Positions 1 to 9,134 of a stretch of DNA of 64,000 nucleotides are shown one piece after another. Position numbers and translations under genes: made by a program. The stretch's first letter is position 1; every line of letters begins with the position of its first letter. The notes below the pieces were generated by a model. The model was not told where the DNA came from. It did no database searches and saw only the letters and a list, made by a program, of their open reading frames with translations. This DNA is from Alphaproteobacteria bacterium (GTDB lineage: Bacteria > Pseudomonadota > Alphaproteobacteria > Sphingomonadales > Kordiimonadaceae): NCBI GenBank assembly GCA_006226495.1, contig SBGU01000021.1, positions 1 to 64,000 on the forward strand, read 5' to 3'.

Positions 1-111
1 GGGCTTGGGGTGTTCGATGTGACAGACGGCGGCCTGAAGCTCGTCGAACTCGCCCCCGGCGTCAGCCTCGAGGATGTGAAGGCCCAGACCGAGGCAACGC
101 TCGTCGACTGA
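1..111 (+). CDS. scoB: 3-oxoacid CoA-transferase subunit B, C-terminal fragment
   Basis: Frame 1 is open from the window edge to a TGA at 109-111 and encodes 36 residues. The stretch GVFDVTDGGLKLVELAPGVS followed by LEDVKAQTEA matches the conserved C-terminus of the beta subunit of succinyl-CoA:3-ketoacid CoA transferases, which move CoA between succinate and acetoacetate in ketone-body or PHB metabolism. Only the last helix and strand are visible, so another family I CoA-transferase beta subunit is possible. The gene is convergent with the DsbD gene that follows, and the 31 bp between the stop codons contain no strong terminator that I can see. Confidence 0.75.
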   Translation, partial: GLGVFDVTDGGLKLVELAPGVSLEDVKAQTEATLVD

Positions 112-142
112 GGCAGGCTGCGCCAGAACGGATATAGCCCCG

Positions 143-2197
143 TTATCCTGCAACGGCATCGCGCAGGATGGCCGGGGTCAGGATTTGGGGCAAAAGCCGA
201 GCGCCTGCACGGTCGGTGCCGGGCGGGAAATAGAGATACATGGGTACACCCGCGCGGCCATAGAGTTCCAGCATGGCGGTGATGGCCGGGTCCTGGCGGG
301 TCCAGTCCCCCACCAGCACGGTAATACCCTTGTCCCGGAACAGGGCCTCGGTTTCCGCGCGCCGGATCGCGACCCGTTCATTTACCTTGCAGGTAACACA
401 CCAGTCTGCCGTGAAATAGGCAAAAACAGGTTTGTCCGCGACCAGCAGCGCCTCCAGCCGCTCCGGCGAGTAAGCAGTATCCGCCGCCTCTGTCGCCCTG
501 GGGCCCGGCCCGGGCGCCATGGTCGCCAGATAGACGGTACCGCCCATGCCTAAGGCTGCCGCAAGGGCGCAGACCCGCCATACGCGGGCGCCCCGGCCCC
601 AGGCCCACAGGGCAAACGCCAGCAGAAGGGCGGCCCCCAGCCCGGCCAGCATGCCATCCGGCCCGGTTTGTCCACCCAGCACCCAGAGGAGCCAGGCTGC
701 CGTGCCGAACATCGGGAACGCCAGCAACTGGCGGAAGTTTTCCATCCAGGCCCCCGGCTTCGGCAGGAAGCGGGAAATGCCGGGCACCAGGCTGATCAGG
801 AGATAGGGAAAGGCAAGGCCAAACCCCAGGCAGACAAAGATGCCGAGGGCCGTGGGCACCGGCTGCACCAGCGCGACCCCAAGCGCCGAGGCCATGAAAG
901 GCGCCGTGCAGGGGGCCGCCACCACCACGGCCAGAACGCCGGTGAGGAACGAGCCGGTGTTGCCGCCCCTGCCCGCCCCCAGGGTGCCAAAGCCCTGCAG
1001 CGCAACGCCCATTTCAAACAGACCGAAGAGGTTGAGGCCGACCGCCACCATCAGCAGCACCAGGGACAGGATTACCACAGGCTGTTGCAGGTGGAAACCC
1101 CAGCCCACCTCGCCCATGGTGGCGCGCGCGGCCAGCATCAGGGCGCCAACAAGCACGAAACTTGAAACCACCCCGGCGGTGTAGGCTAAGCCGTCCGCCC
1201 GAGCGGCCGCCCGGCCCTGACCCGCGATCTTGCCAAGCGACAGGGCCTTCAGGGACAGGACCGGCAATACACACGGCATGAGATTGAGGATAAGGCCGCC
1301 GAGGAAGGCCAAAAGCAGCACCGACGGCGAAAAGGCCACTGCCGCCCGTGTTTCACCCGCCTGCGGAGCCGCCACCAGCGGCACGGCAACCTGTACCGCA
1401 TGGGCCACACCGCCTTCATCTTTGACCCTGAGCACACCCGACAGCATGCTTTTGTCGCCGGCATAAAACGGGTCCAGCGGCATCGAGACCGTCAGCCGCT
1501 TGCCCGTGGCTTCATAAGTCTGGCGGCTGTCATGCCAGATCATCTCGGTGCCCGGGAAAAAACGGGGCTCCTGCACAGCATGGGGTGCCGTGGCCTCGAG
1601 CACAGCCCGATCGCCAGCCAGCCGGGCCGCAAGGGTCCAGCCCACAGGGGCCGAAGGATAAAGCTGGCGCCCGGCGGCGATGCCCGCGTCTGTGCCCTGT
1701 GCGCTCGCAACGACCGGCAGGTCCGTTTCCAGGGTGGCGGTGCCGTTCAGGCAGATTTCGCCCTTGCAGGCAAGCCATGTGACCGTCGCCTGCACCGATG
1801 CAGGATCGCCGATATTGGCGTCGGGCACGGCGGTGAGGGTTACCGGAAGGTAGACCTCATGGGAAAAACCGTGCCCGAACACCGTGCTGTCGTCACTCAG
1901 AATTGTCTCCGGCGCCGGCCAGCGGATGGGGCCTGCCTGCCAGCCTGCCGGTAACTGCCACGCGATCCGGGTCGCTTCACCGGCGCCGGGGTTTTGCCAG
2001 AATGTATGCCAGCCGGGCGCATGCTCGAGCCGCACCAGCGCCTCGACGCTGCCACCGGGCGCGATACCGGCCCGGTCAAACAGCAGGCTGGCCGCAACCG
2101 GCGACCGGTCGTCCTGCGCCGATGCCGTGCCGGCAGCCGCAAGCGCCAGACATGCGGCAAGCAGGGTCCGCACCCGCAAGGAAAACTGTCCGGCCAT
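143..2197 (-). CDS. dsbD: DsbD/ScsB-type thiol:disulfide interchange protein
   Basis: About 684 residues. A signal peptide (hydrophobic LLAACLALAAAG, then ASA-Q) precedes a periplasmic DsbD N-terminal-like domain. An eight-helix membrane domain follows, with the two characteristic cysteine loops LNLMPCVLPVLSLKA and VVAAPCTAPFMASALG. A C-terminal thioredoxin-fold domain carries FTADWCVTCKVNE (CxxC). Proteins of this kind take electrons from cytoplasmic thioredoxin through the membrane to periplasmic substrates. The ATG at 2195-2197 is preferred because it lies one base after the stop of the upstream gene. In-frame ATGs at 2212 and 2284 would overlap that gene and place extra residues before the signal peptide. 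It is the last gene of the sigma/receptor operon, which suggests a role in reducing disulfides of the exported products encoded upstream. Confidence 0.9.
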   Translation of the reverse strand: MAGQFSLRVRTLLAACLALAAAGTASAQDDRSPVAASLLFDRAGIAPGGSVEALVRLEHAPGWHTFWQNPGAGEATRIAWQLPAGWQAGPIRWPAPETILSDDSTVFGHGFSHEVYLPVTLTAVPDANIGDPASVQATVTWLACKGEICLNGTATLETDLPVVASAQGTDAGIAAGRQLYPSAPVGWTLAARLAGDRAVLEATAPHAVQEPRFFPGTEMIWHDSRQTYEATGKRLTVSMPLDPFYAGDKSMLSGVLRVKDEGGVAHAVQVAVPLVAAPQAGETRAAVAFSPSVLLLAFLGGLILNLMPCVLPVLSLKALSLGKIAGQGRAAARADGLAYTAGVVSSFVLVGALMLAARATMGEVGWGFHLQQPVVILSLVLLMVAVGLNLFGLFEMGVALQGFGTLGAGRGGNTGSFLTGVLAVVVAAPCTAPFMASALGVALVQPVPTALGIFVCLGFGLAFPYLLISLVPGISRFLPKPGAWMENFRQLLAFPMFGTAAWLLWVLGGQTGPDGMLAGLGAALLLAFALWAWGRGARVWRVCALAAALGMGGTVYLATMAPGPGPRATEAADTAYSPERLEALLVADKPVFAYFTADWCVTCKVNERVAIRRAETEALFRDKGITVLVGDWTRQDPAITAMLELYGRAGVPMYLYFPPGTDRAGARLLPQILTPAILRDAVAG

Positions 2198-2198
2198 G

Positions 2199-2714
2199 TC
2201 AGTCAGTGACATGCACAAAGAACGAGACCGCCACCCGGTCAGGCGGCAGGCAGACGGTACCGTCGCAGGTCTGGTATTCGACATACCCCTGGACCTTATA
2301 GTCGCCCGCAGGCGTGCGGGGCCGCACCCGGAAGGCCTGGGTCACCAGATTGTCCTTGCCGCGCAGCACATCATAGGCGCCATAACCTTCGGCGGGTGGA
2401 AAGGCGGCGGGCGCAAACTGGATTTCGCCCGTCGGGCGCATCACAAGCCGGGTTTCGATCACCCCCTGGCTTTCATTGATGCCGGTCGGCGCATAGATGT
2501 ACCAGGGCGCATCCAGCGACAGGGAAACCTGCGCCTGGCCGGTTTCCCCGGCACGGGCCTGCAGCGGTTGTCCGTCCATAACCTTGACCGTGAAATTCTG
2601 TGCCTCGGCGCCGCCGCCTGCCAAAAGCGGCAGGGCCAGGAACACCGCAGCGGCACAAACCCGCCTAGCGGCGCAGATAAACCCAAACATGCCCATGCAG
2701 CCTTTCATAACCAA
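2199..2714 (-). CDS. Secreted DsbD N-terminal-domain-like protein
   Basis: 171 residues with a signal peptide (VCAAAVFLALPLLAGGGAEA-Q). The mature part resembles the isolated alpha domain of DsbD: a beta-sandwich-like sequence ending in QTCDGTVCLPP, two closely spaced cysteines like the reducible pair of DsbD alpha. It directly precedes the full-length DsbD with a one-base gap and overlaps the end of the FG-GAP gene by about 50 bp, so translation is probably coupled. I infer that it relays electrons from the membrane DsbD to a dedicated substrate. Nearer in-frame ATGs (2708, 2696, 2690) could be the true start. Confidence 0.7.
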   Translation of the reverse strand: MVMKGCMGMFGFICAARRVCAAAVFLALPLLAGGGAEAQNFTVKVMDGQPLQARAGETGQAQVSLSLDAPWYIYAPTGINESQGVIETRLVMRPTGEIQFAPAAFPPAEGYGAYDVLRGKDNLVTQAFRVRPRTPAGDYKVQGYVEYQTCDGTVCLPPDRVAVSFFVHVTD

Positions 2715-4071
2715 GAAGGCGGTCCTGATGGTCGTCCCGCGCCGGTTTCAGATATTGGATCAGTTCCCCTTCAAGCGCCTGCAATTCGGCCTGAAGCGCC
2801 TTGTTTTCATAATAGACAAAGGCGCTTTTGACCCGGTCGCGCAGCGGCATATAGGGCGCTTCGAGGCCCGCGCGCTTGTCGAGCGCGACCAAGCGTGCCT
2901 CGATATCCTCGATTACCTTCATATCGGCGTCCGTGAGATCGGGCCTTAGCACGAGGCTGAGCGCATAATCACCCAGCATCAGGTCGGGCTTGCCGTCGCC
3001 ATTATAGTCCGTTACCTCGACCGAGATGCGGCTGCCGCGGCTGACCGTGTCACCTTCCTGCAGCAACTGGTGGGGCGGGAACTCGCCGCCCGGACGCGGG
3101 CCCAAAAGCTGCACCGGCGCGGCAAAATGCGGCTCGCCTTCCTGCCCGGTGTTGCGGACAAAATAGACCGCGCCCGACTGCACCCCGATGATCAGGTCCT
3201 TGAGCCCGTCGCCGTCCCAGTCCGCGACCGTGGGCGAGAGATATTCCTCGTGCCGGAGCGCGCCGCCGTCCTCGTCGATTTTGGTGAACAGATCGATCTG
3301 GCTATAGCTTTCCGACCAGGCAAAACTGTCGAACACCGGCTGGCTTGCGACCGGGGTGGTGCCGGCAAAGCGCGCGGGGCCATGGTTGCGCCTGAGCACA
3401 AGGTCGCCGTGCGAGTTGCCGATCACAAGGTCCGGATTGCCATCGGCGTCCCAGTCCATCCAGGCCGGTTTGGCGCCGTAGGCGAGGTAGGACTCGTTCG
3501 GCAGGTCCGCGAGGCGGGTGACGATCGGGATGCCGTCCCAGTCGGTCAGCGTCTGGCGCGGACGCAAGCCGTCCCTGCTGCCCTCGAACCAGTAGATCAG
3601 GCCCGGTGAATAGGAGCCGGCGACCAGATCATCGATGCCGTCGCCATTGATGTCGGCCATGCGCGGGCCCGCAGCCACGCAGCAGAAGTTGCGCAAGAGC
3701 GCCACGTCGTCTCCGGCCATGATCCATTCATAACCGTCGAAGCGCGGGTTTTCCCTGCTGCCCTTGTTGGCAAAGACCCGGAAACGGCCGGCAAAGCCGC
3801 CCACGATCAGGTCCTTGAGCCCATCGCCGTCCCAGTCGTAGAAAATGGGCGCAGCATGGCCTTTTTCTTCCTGTTCGAACCAGCGGCCATCCGTGTCGGG
3901 CTGTCTTGCCCCGGTATCGAGCGGTACCGCGCCGTTTTTCACCTGGATGACACCAGACGCCCAGTCGGGCAGGGCCTCATCGTCTGACGCGCCGGCCCCC
4001 GCGGCGCCCGCCAGAAGGGCGAGCACACAGGCACCAAAGCCTAACTGTTTCCTGATCGAGGGGATGGTCAT
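2665..4071 (-). CDS. Exported FG-GAP/VCBS-repeat protein
   Basis: 468 residues from the ATG at 4069-4071, which has an AGGAG about ten bases upstream; upstream ATGs fall inside the receptor gene. An N-terminal signal peptide (ACVLALLAGAAGAGAS) is followed by at least five FG-GAP/VCBS blades with calcium-loop signatures: FYDWDGDGLKDLIVGG, MADINGDGIDDLVAGS, WMDWDADGNPDLVIGN, VADWDGDGLKDLIIGV and VTDYNGDGKPDLMLGD. These form a beta-propeller. A CC pair in the second blade (NFCCVAAG) could be a substrate of the DsbD proteins encoded next door. The position right after the TonB receptor suggests an envelope protein acting on the receptor's ligand. The ligand itself is not identifiable. Confidence 0.8.
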   Translation of the reverse strand: MTIPSIRKQLGFGACVLALLAGAAGAGASDDEALPDWASGVIQVKNGAVPLDTGARQPDTDGRWFEQEEKGHAAPIFYDWDGDGLKDLIVGGFAGRFRVFANKGSRENPRFDGYEWIMAGDDVALLRNFCCVAAGPRMADINGDGIDDLVAGSYSPGLIYWFEGSRDGLRPRQTLTDWDGIPIVTRLADLPNESYLAYGAKPAWMDWDADGNPDLVIGNSHGDLVLRRNHGPARFAGTTPVASQPVFDSFAWSESYSQIDLFTKIDEDGGALRHEEYLSPTVADWDGDGLKDLIIGVQSGAVYFVRNTGQEGEPHFAAPVQLLGPRPGGEFPPHQLLQEGDTVSRGSRISVEVTDYNGDGKPDLMLGDYALSLVLRPDLTDADMKVIEDIEARLVALDKRAGLEAPYMPLRDRVKSAFVYYENKALQAELQALEGELIQYLKPARDDHQDRLLGYERLHGHVWVYLRR

Positions 4072-4103
4072 TGCCTGCGCTCCTGCCTTTGAACCGTTCC
4101 GGC

Positions 4104-6815
4104 TCACCATTGTTTGCTCATGGACAGCACGAACTGCCGACCAAACGGATCGTGGTTCGAGGCGTCGTAGGGCACGCCATAATTGGCGCCATACCCATAA
4201 TCGTCGGCGGCGCGCGCAAAGGGCGGATCGCTGTTGAACACGTTCCGGACCGTGATGCCGAACCGCATGCCGCCCAGAAGGCCGCCCCGTTCCTCCGGCA
4301 CACTGTAGGAGCCCACCAGGTCGAAGGTCGTCCAACTGTCGATCTTCTCGCTCGGGCTGACGGCCGTGTTCATATAGCTGTCGACATAATTGACCATCAG
4401 CCGACCGGACCAGCCGTTTTGCGCCAGGCCAAAATAGGCGCGGCCCCGAAAATCGACGGGATAGGTGATGGTGTCCAACCGGTCGATAACCGGCGCGCTG
4501 GGTGTCGCTTTTTCCTCGTTCTTCAGCATATAGACGAAGGTTGCACCCGCGCTCAGCATCATGTCGCCGACCTCGCGGTTGAAATCGATGCTGCCATCGA
4601 TGCCCGAGGTTTTCTGCGCGGCGATGTTCCTGAGGCCATTATAGATGATGTGGGTCACGTCACCCGCGATGGCGGCGGCGTCAAATTCGGTCGAAAAGCT
4701 GAAATCGCGATAGTCGAAGATCGCCTCGGCATTCTGCAGGATCTGTTCGATGATATCGACACTGACATTGTCGCTGATCAGTTCCGGATACAATTCGGGG
4801 GTCAGTGCGATGGTCAGTGAATCCGGTGGATAGGCCACCCGGTCGGTATATTTGATATTATAATAGGTTGCCGAAACCTTCAGGCCCTCAACCGCTTCGG
4901 GCGTCCAGTCGAACCCGACCGTGAAGGCGTCCGACCGCTCCGGCCCCAGGTTGGGGTTGGTCACGTCGGCCACGGCGAAATAGACTGTGGACAGGTCATC
5001 CGAGAAAGGATCGGGAAACGTGCCCACAGGACCGTCGACCGGCAGGATTTCATAGAAGGACCCGAGCGGCACCAATTGTGCCATTTCGGGCGCACGGAAG
5101 GCCTGGCTCCAGGTACCGCGGAGCGCGATATCGTTATTCATGCGCCACAGAAGGCCGACCTTGGGGTCGAAGCTGTTGCCAAAATCGTCCGTGTCCGTAT
5201 AGCGGCTGGAGATATTGAGCTCGAGCTTCTGCACAAGCGGGATATCCTGATTTTCGCCAACCAGCGGAACCTGCAGTTCGCCGAACGCATAGCGGGTTTC
5301 GCGCGTCAGGTCGAACACCGGCGGGCGCACCATGCCCTGCTTCAGGTACCCGGCGCCAAGTGCGAACATCACGCTGTTCGAATTGAAATCGAACAGGCTG
5401 CCGTCGATTTTCGCGGTCACTTCGAGCGAATCGAAATCATTGGCGCTGGTACCGCTGTAGGGGTCGGCGCCGTCTTCGATATTTTCATAATTCAGGGTGT
5501 CGTCGAGCTTGCCGTAGGTGCCCACTGCTTCGAACCTGAGGTCATTGACCAGGTCGAGGCGAAAGCCAAGCGTGCCGACAAGCTGTTTGCTTTCGGCGTT
5601 GCTGTAATAGGTGGTGGCAAACGCCTCCTCGCGGGTGACGGATTTGGTGCTGCGGTCGCTATAGAGCAGGTCCGCGAACACCTCGAAACCCGGTGCAAAT
5701 TCCTGATGCACGGACAGGAAACCGGAATAGCGCGTGTCGTCCGGCGCCAGGGTGGTCAGGACGGCGTCGGTGAAATCAGCGTCCTCGACCCGGAAGGGAC
5801 CCGAATCCTGGACAGAAAAGGCTGCGACCAGCCCGCCACCCTGCCACGCCGTGCCAAAACTCTGGTCCAGTTGCAGGATGCTGTAGCCGCCATCGCTGCG
5901 GCCGGTATAGCTGGCAGCGGTTTCAGCGCCGTCATAATCGTCCCGCAGCACGAAGTTGATGACACCACCCACCGCATCGGCACCATAGATGGAGGAGGCG
6001 CCATCCGTCAGCACCTCGACCCGCTCAACAGCGCCCAGCGGAATGAGCGAGGTATCGGACGCCCGCCCAACGTTCGCAAGCGGCAGCCGGCGACCGTTCA
6101 ACAGGGTCAGGGTCGCGCCCGGCCCCAGGCCCCGGAGGTCCGGCGCATTGATGCTGCGCGCGTTGGTGGCCCGTCCGAGCGTGTTGGCCCCGACCGGCGA
6201 ATTCAGGCTCAGGTTCTGCGGGATGTTCCGCAACAACTGGTCGACGGTGGTGACACCCAGGTTCGCGAACTCTTCCCGGCTATAGATTTCAAGCGGTGAA
6301 CTTTCGGGGATGACCCCCCGGATGCTGCTGCCGGTGACGACAATTTCCTCGCGGATCGAAAGGTCGATCTCGTCCACGCCCTTGCGTGCGCTGGGTGCAA
6401 CTGCAACAGGTGCCGACCCGTCGCCCTTGCGGGCCGCCGGCGCGTCAGCGGGCTTTTTTGCTGCAGGGTCTGCCTGCCGCTCCCCCGCCGCCTGTCCTGC
6501 GGCTGCCATCTTGACAATCGACACCGTCGCGGTGCCGCGCTCCGTGAAGGAAAGCCCGGTCCCGGCAAGCAGTTCTTTCAGGGCATCGGACGCGCTCAGG
6601 GTGCGACTGACACCCCTGGTTTTTTTGCCGGCAATCAGGTCGGCGGCAGCCAGCACCTGCACGCCGGACTGTTCGGAATAGGCAATCAGCGCATCCTCAA
6701 GCGACTGCGGCGCGATCCGGAAGGCAATGACCTCATTCAGAGCCTGGGCCGAAGCCGGTGCAGTTGCCATCACGATGGCTGATATGGCGCATGCCGAAAA
6801 CAAGTCGTATCTCAT
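4104..6815 (-). CDS. TonB-dependent receptor with STN signalling domain
   Basis: 903 residues from the ATG at 6813-6815, preceded by AGGGGAG. Signal peptide (CAISAIVMATAPASA-Q), STN/secretin N-terminal domain (about 25-95), a low-complexity Ala/Lys linker, TonB-box-like EIVVTGSSIRG, a plug domain with LTDGASSIYGADAVGGVINFVLR, and a beta-barrel ending in the aromatic residues SMSKQW. The STN domain contacts a FecR-type anti-sigma factor, and the genes for a FecR and a FecI-like factor lie immediately upstream. This is therefore a cell-surface signalling receptor that reports ligand binding to the sigma factor. The substrate (siderophore, glycan or peptide) cannot be read from the sequence. Confidence 0.92.
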   Translation of the reverse strand: MRYDLFSACAISAIVMATAPASAQALNEVIAFRIAPQSLEDALIAYSEQSGVQVLAAADLIAGKKTRGVSRTLSASDALKELLAGTGLSFTERGTATVSIVKMAAAGQAAGERQADPAAKKPADAPAARKGDGSAPVAVAPSARKGVDEIDLSIREEIVVTGSSIRGVIPESSPLEIYSREEFANLGVTTVDQLLRNIPQNLSLNSPVGANTLGRATNARSINAPDLRGLGPGATLTLLNGRRLPLANVGRASDTSLIPLGAVERVEVLTDGASSIYGADAVGGVINFVLRDDYDGAETAASYTGRSDGGYSILQLDQSFGTAWQGGGLVAAFSVQDSGPFRVEDADFTDAVLTTLAPDDTRYSGFLSVHQEFAPGFEVFADLLYSDRSTKSVTREEAFATTYYSNAESKQLVGTLGFRLDLVNDLRFEAVGTYGKLDDTLNYENIEDGADPYSGTSANDFDSLEVTAKIDGSLFDFNSNSVMFALGAGYLKQGMVRPPVFDLTRETRYAFGELQVPLVGENQDIPLVQKLELNISSRYTDTDDFGNSFDPKVGLLWRMNNDIALRGTWSQAFRAPEMAQLVPLGSFYEILPVDGPVGTFPDPFSDDLSTVYFAVADVTNPNLGPERSDAFTVGFDWTPEAVEGLKVSATYYNIKYTDRVAYPPDSLTIALTPELYPELISDNVSVDIIEQILQNAEAIFDYRDFSFSTEFDAAAIAGDVTHIIYNGLRNIAAQKTSGIDGSIDFNREVGDMMLSAGATFVYMLKNEEKATPSAPVIDRLDTITYPVDFRGRAYFGLAQNGWSGRLMVNYVDSYMNTAVSPSEKIDSWTTFDLVGSYSVPEERGGLLGGMRFGITVRNVFNSDPPFARAADDYGYGANYGVPYDASNHDPFGRQFVLSMSKQW

Positions 6816-6936
6816 GGTCAAAGCTCCCCTGTGCGCTTCTTTTCTGGCGCCGCCCCCGCAGCGCGTTCGAAAGCTGAAACGCATGGGCTCGTCCTGGCGG
6901 AAAGGATTATGCAAAAAAAAACGAGAACCGGCCCGA

Positions 6937-8010
6937 TCAGGACGCGGGCCGGATGCGGATACGGCCGCTGACGGTGCGTTCCACCTCGACCGGGAAAATG
7001 GCCGGCAGGGCGGCAAGCCAGTCGTCGATGGCCGCCAGCTTCATGGACCCCGAATAGGACATGCCGGTGAAATCGCCGCCCATCAGGTCGATCCTGACCT
7101 TGGTATAGCGGTTGATATCTTCGACCACATATTCAAGCGGTTCCGCCCTGTAGGTCAGCCAGCCGTCGCGCCAGGAAACCGGCGCCGCGGGTTTGACGTC
7201 ACTTTCCATGGCAACGGCATTTTCAGACAGAACAAGCGCCGAGCCGGCCTTGACCCGGATCGTCTTCTCCGGCACCGCCATGGCGCCTGCCGGATCAACA
7301 TCGATCTTGCCTTCGGTTACCGTGACCACAAAGCGGTCCCTGACCAGCCGGATATTGAAGGCTGTGCCCACCGCCGTGACATTGCCGAACGGCGTTTCAA
7401 CCACAAACGGCTGTTCCGGGTTCGGCGCAACCTCGAAATAGGCCTCGCCCTGCGACAAGCGCACGATGCGGTCGCGACCGGTGAAGTCGACCGCCACTTT
7501 GCTGGCGCCGCCCAGTTCGATCTGCGACCCGTCGAACAGTTTGGCTGTGCGCTGCTCCGCCCGCGCGGTGGCAATCGATGCCACCAGTTCAGCATCATGA
7601 CGGCTCGGCCCTGGCGCATCGCCCGCAAACTGGAACACCAGGCCCACCGCCAGCAGCAGGCTTGCCGCCAGTGCCATCCAGCCAAATGTGTATCGGGTGC
7701 GCGCAGGCCGCACCGGCGGCGCCTCTTCCGCCAGCCAGTCGGCAACCGACATGCCGGGATCATAGGGGCGTGCGGGCGTACCCCGGTCGTCCGGCACCAG
7801 TTCATCAAGGCCCGTGTCCGCCATCGCGGTCCACAGGGCTTCGACCTTGGTATAGGCGTCACTGTGGCTGGGGTCCGCAGTCAGCCAGGCCTGCCATTCG
7901 GCAATTTCCTCGACCGAGACATCATCGTCCTGCAGGCGCACGAACCAGGCGCGCGCATGGGCGGCGACCCTGTCCTCTGGTTCAATATCGACCCGGTTGT
8001 CGGTGCTCAT
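6937..8010 (-). CDS. FecR-family anti-sigma factor
   Basis: 357 residues. A cytoplasmic N-terminal FecR_N-like segment (ARAWFVRLQDDDVSVEEIAEWQAWLTADPSHSDAY) is followed by a single membrane helix (WMALAASLLLAVGLVFQFA, about 225-245 bases into the reverse-strand gene's middle third). A periplasmic FecR domain contains LFDGSQIELGGASKVAVDF, and a C-terminal STN-like region contains EPLEYVVEDINRYTKVRIDLMGGD. The start overlaps the sigma factor stop (ATGA), so the two are translationally coupled. It holds the sigma factor inactive until the STN receptor downstream binds its ligand. Confidence 0.92.
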   Translation of the reverse strand: MSTDNRVDIEPEDRVAAHARAWFVRLQDDDVSVEEIAEWQAWLTADPSHSDAYTKVEALWTAMADTGLDELVPDDRGTPARPYDPGMSVADWLAEEAPPVRPARTRYTFGWMALAASLLLAVGLVFQFAGDAPGPSRHDAELVASIATARAEQRTAKLFDGSQIELGGASKVAVDFTGRDRIVRLSQGEAYFEVAPNPEQPFVVETPFGNVTAVGTAFNIRLVRDRFVVTVTEGKIDVDPAGAMAVPEKTIRVKAGSALVLSENAVAMESDVKPAAPVSWRDGWLTYRAEPLEYVVEDINRYTKVRIDLMGGDFTGMSYSGSMKLAAIDDWLAALPAIFPVEVERTVSGRIRIRPAS

Positions 8011-8621
8011 GCGCTGTCCCCGCCCGTTCTGCCGCCTTCAGGCGGTTCATGTTGTGATAACCGCAACTGGATATGTTCCAGCGCCCGCACAATATAATTT
8101 CGGGCGGTTCGGTCCGTGGTGTTCAGGTGTTCGCCAATCTGTGTACTGGACCAGCCTTTGGCCCTGCTCAGAATAAACGCCTGACGGCACGCGGGCGGAA
8201 GCTCGGCAATCGCCTTTTTAATGATGTCCAGCGCTTCGCGGCCCTCAAGCGCGCGATGCTGGGTCGCGGCATAGGCAAAATCGAAGAGCGCACTTTCCGC
8301 GACGATCCGGTCCTGCGTGCGCTGCTTGCGCTGGTGGTCAATCGCCAGGTTGGCCGCTATCTTGTACAGATAGGCCCGCAGGAAACTGATTTCCTGCGGC
8401 CGGTCAAGCTGCAGCAATTTCACATAGGCTTCCTGCGCGACATCCCGCGCTTCCTGTTCGGTGGCCAGGCGGGCGCGCAGGAACGCGAGGAGCGCGCGGT
8501 TGTGTTCGCGGAACAGGCTTTCCACGGCTTCCTGGCGGCCGGCCGCATCGCCCGCGGGGACATCGCCCCCGGCCACCGCATCAGGCACCACCACCGGCCT
8601 TGCGGTCCTGTCCCCCATCAT
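8007..8621 (-). CDS. ECF RNA polymerase sigma factor (FecI-like)
   Basis: 204 residues from the ATG at 8619-8621, with GGAG about eleven bases upstream. Region 2 (VESLFREHNRALLAFLRARL, with the DVAQEAYVKLLQ core) and region 4 (IAELPPACRQAFILSRAKGWSSTQIGEHLNTTDRTARNYIVRALEHIQ) are complete. It is first in an operon with a FecR anti-sigma and an STN-type TonB receptor, the classical surface-signalling arrangement. It probably activates the receptor operon itself. A run of 26 residues upstream in frame starts with another ATG (8696) but lacks family similarity. Confidence 0.92.
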   Translation of the reverse strand: MMGDRTARPVVVPDAVAGGDVPAGDAAGRQEAVESLFREHNRALLAFLRARLATEQEARDVAQEAYVKLLQLDRPQEISFLRAYLYKIAANLAIDHQRKQRTQDRIVAESALFDFAYAATQHRALEGREALDIIKKAIAELPPACRQAFILSRAKGWSSTQIGEHLNTTDRTARNYIVRALEHIQLRLSQHEPPEGGRTGGDSA

Positions 8622-9134
8622 TGCCCGTTCTCCGCACACATGGTGTGAGGCTATTGAATGAAGGCCGGATCGTGCAAGGTGAAAGCGGGTTAACAAGCCT
8701 GTGCCAGGGCTTTTTCTACCTATAGAAACTTTTTTGCCGGATTTTTTTCCGGCATCGGCGTCTGATACGTTTTATAGGAATGGCAGCGACAACGGCCCGC
8801 CATCCGGCCACCGTGATCAACCCGAAAACCGGCCCGCCGGTGGTAACAATCGCTTCGATTCGAACCTGTTGCACATGGCGGAAATGATATCGGACAGGCG
8901 CGCACCGGAGAACCAGCCTCGCCTGGAGAGCAAGGCCGGTGCAAAATGGACCGGTCCCAGCCGAAGAAAATATGTTCCGCAGGAAAGCCCACGGATAGCC
9001 CAAAAAATTCAGGGGTTAATCGCCTCCGGGATCACACGCAAAACGCCCGGGTGCGGTGCCCTATGGGCATGGTCAGACTTTGGCATTGCGCTGACAGCCC
9101 TTCAGCGACATAACGAAATTCAACGAAGTGTATA
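8622..9134. other. Intergenic region, divergent promoters expected
   Basis: About 510 bp between the leftward sigma factor and the rightward SGNH-like gene. I find no convincing gene: a 144-codon rightward frame (8701-9135) has no recognisable domain. There is a small inverted repeat, TGCCGG at 8735-8740 and CCGGCA at 8749-8754 around an eight-base T-rich loop, next to other T-tracts. The promoter and autoregulatory sites of the sigma operon should lie here. Confidence 0.5.

Noticed and set aside
8735-8754. Stem-loop with T-tract as terminator
   Set aside because: The T-run lies in the loop and before the stem and not after it, in either direction, so it does not fit an intrinsic terminator.
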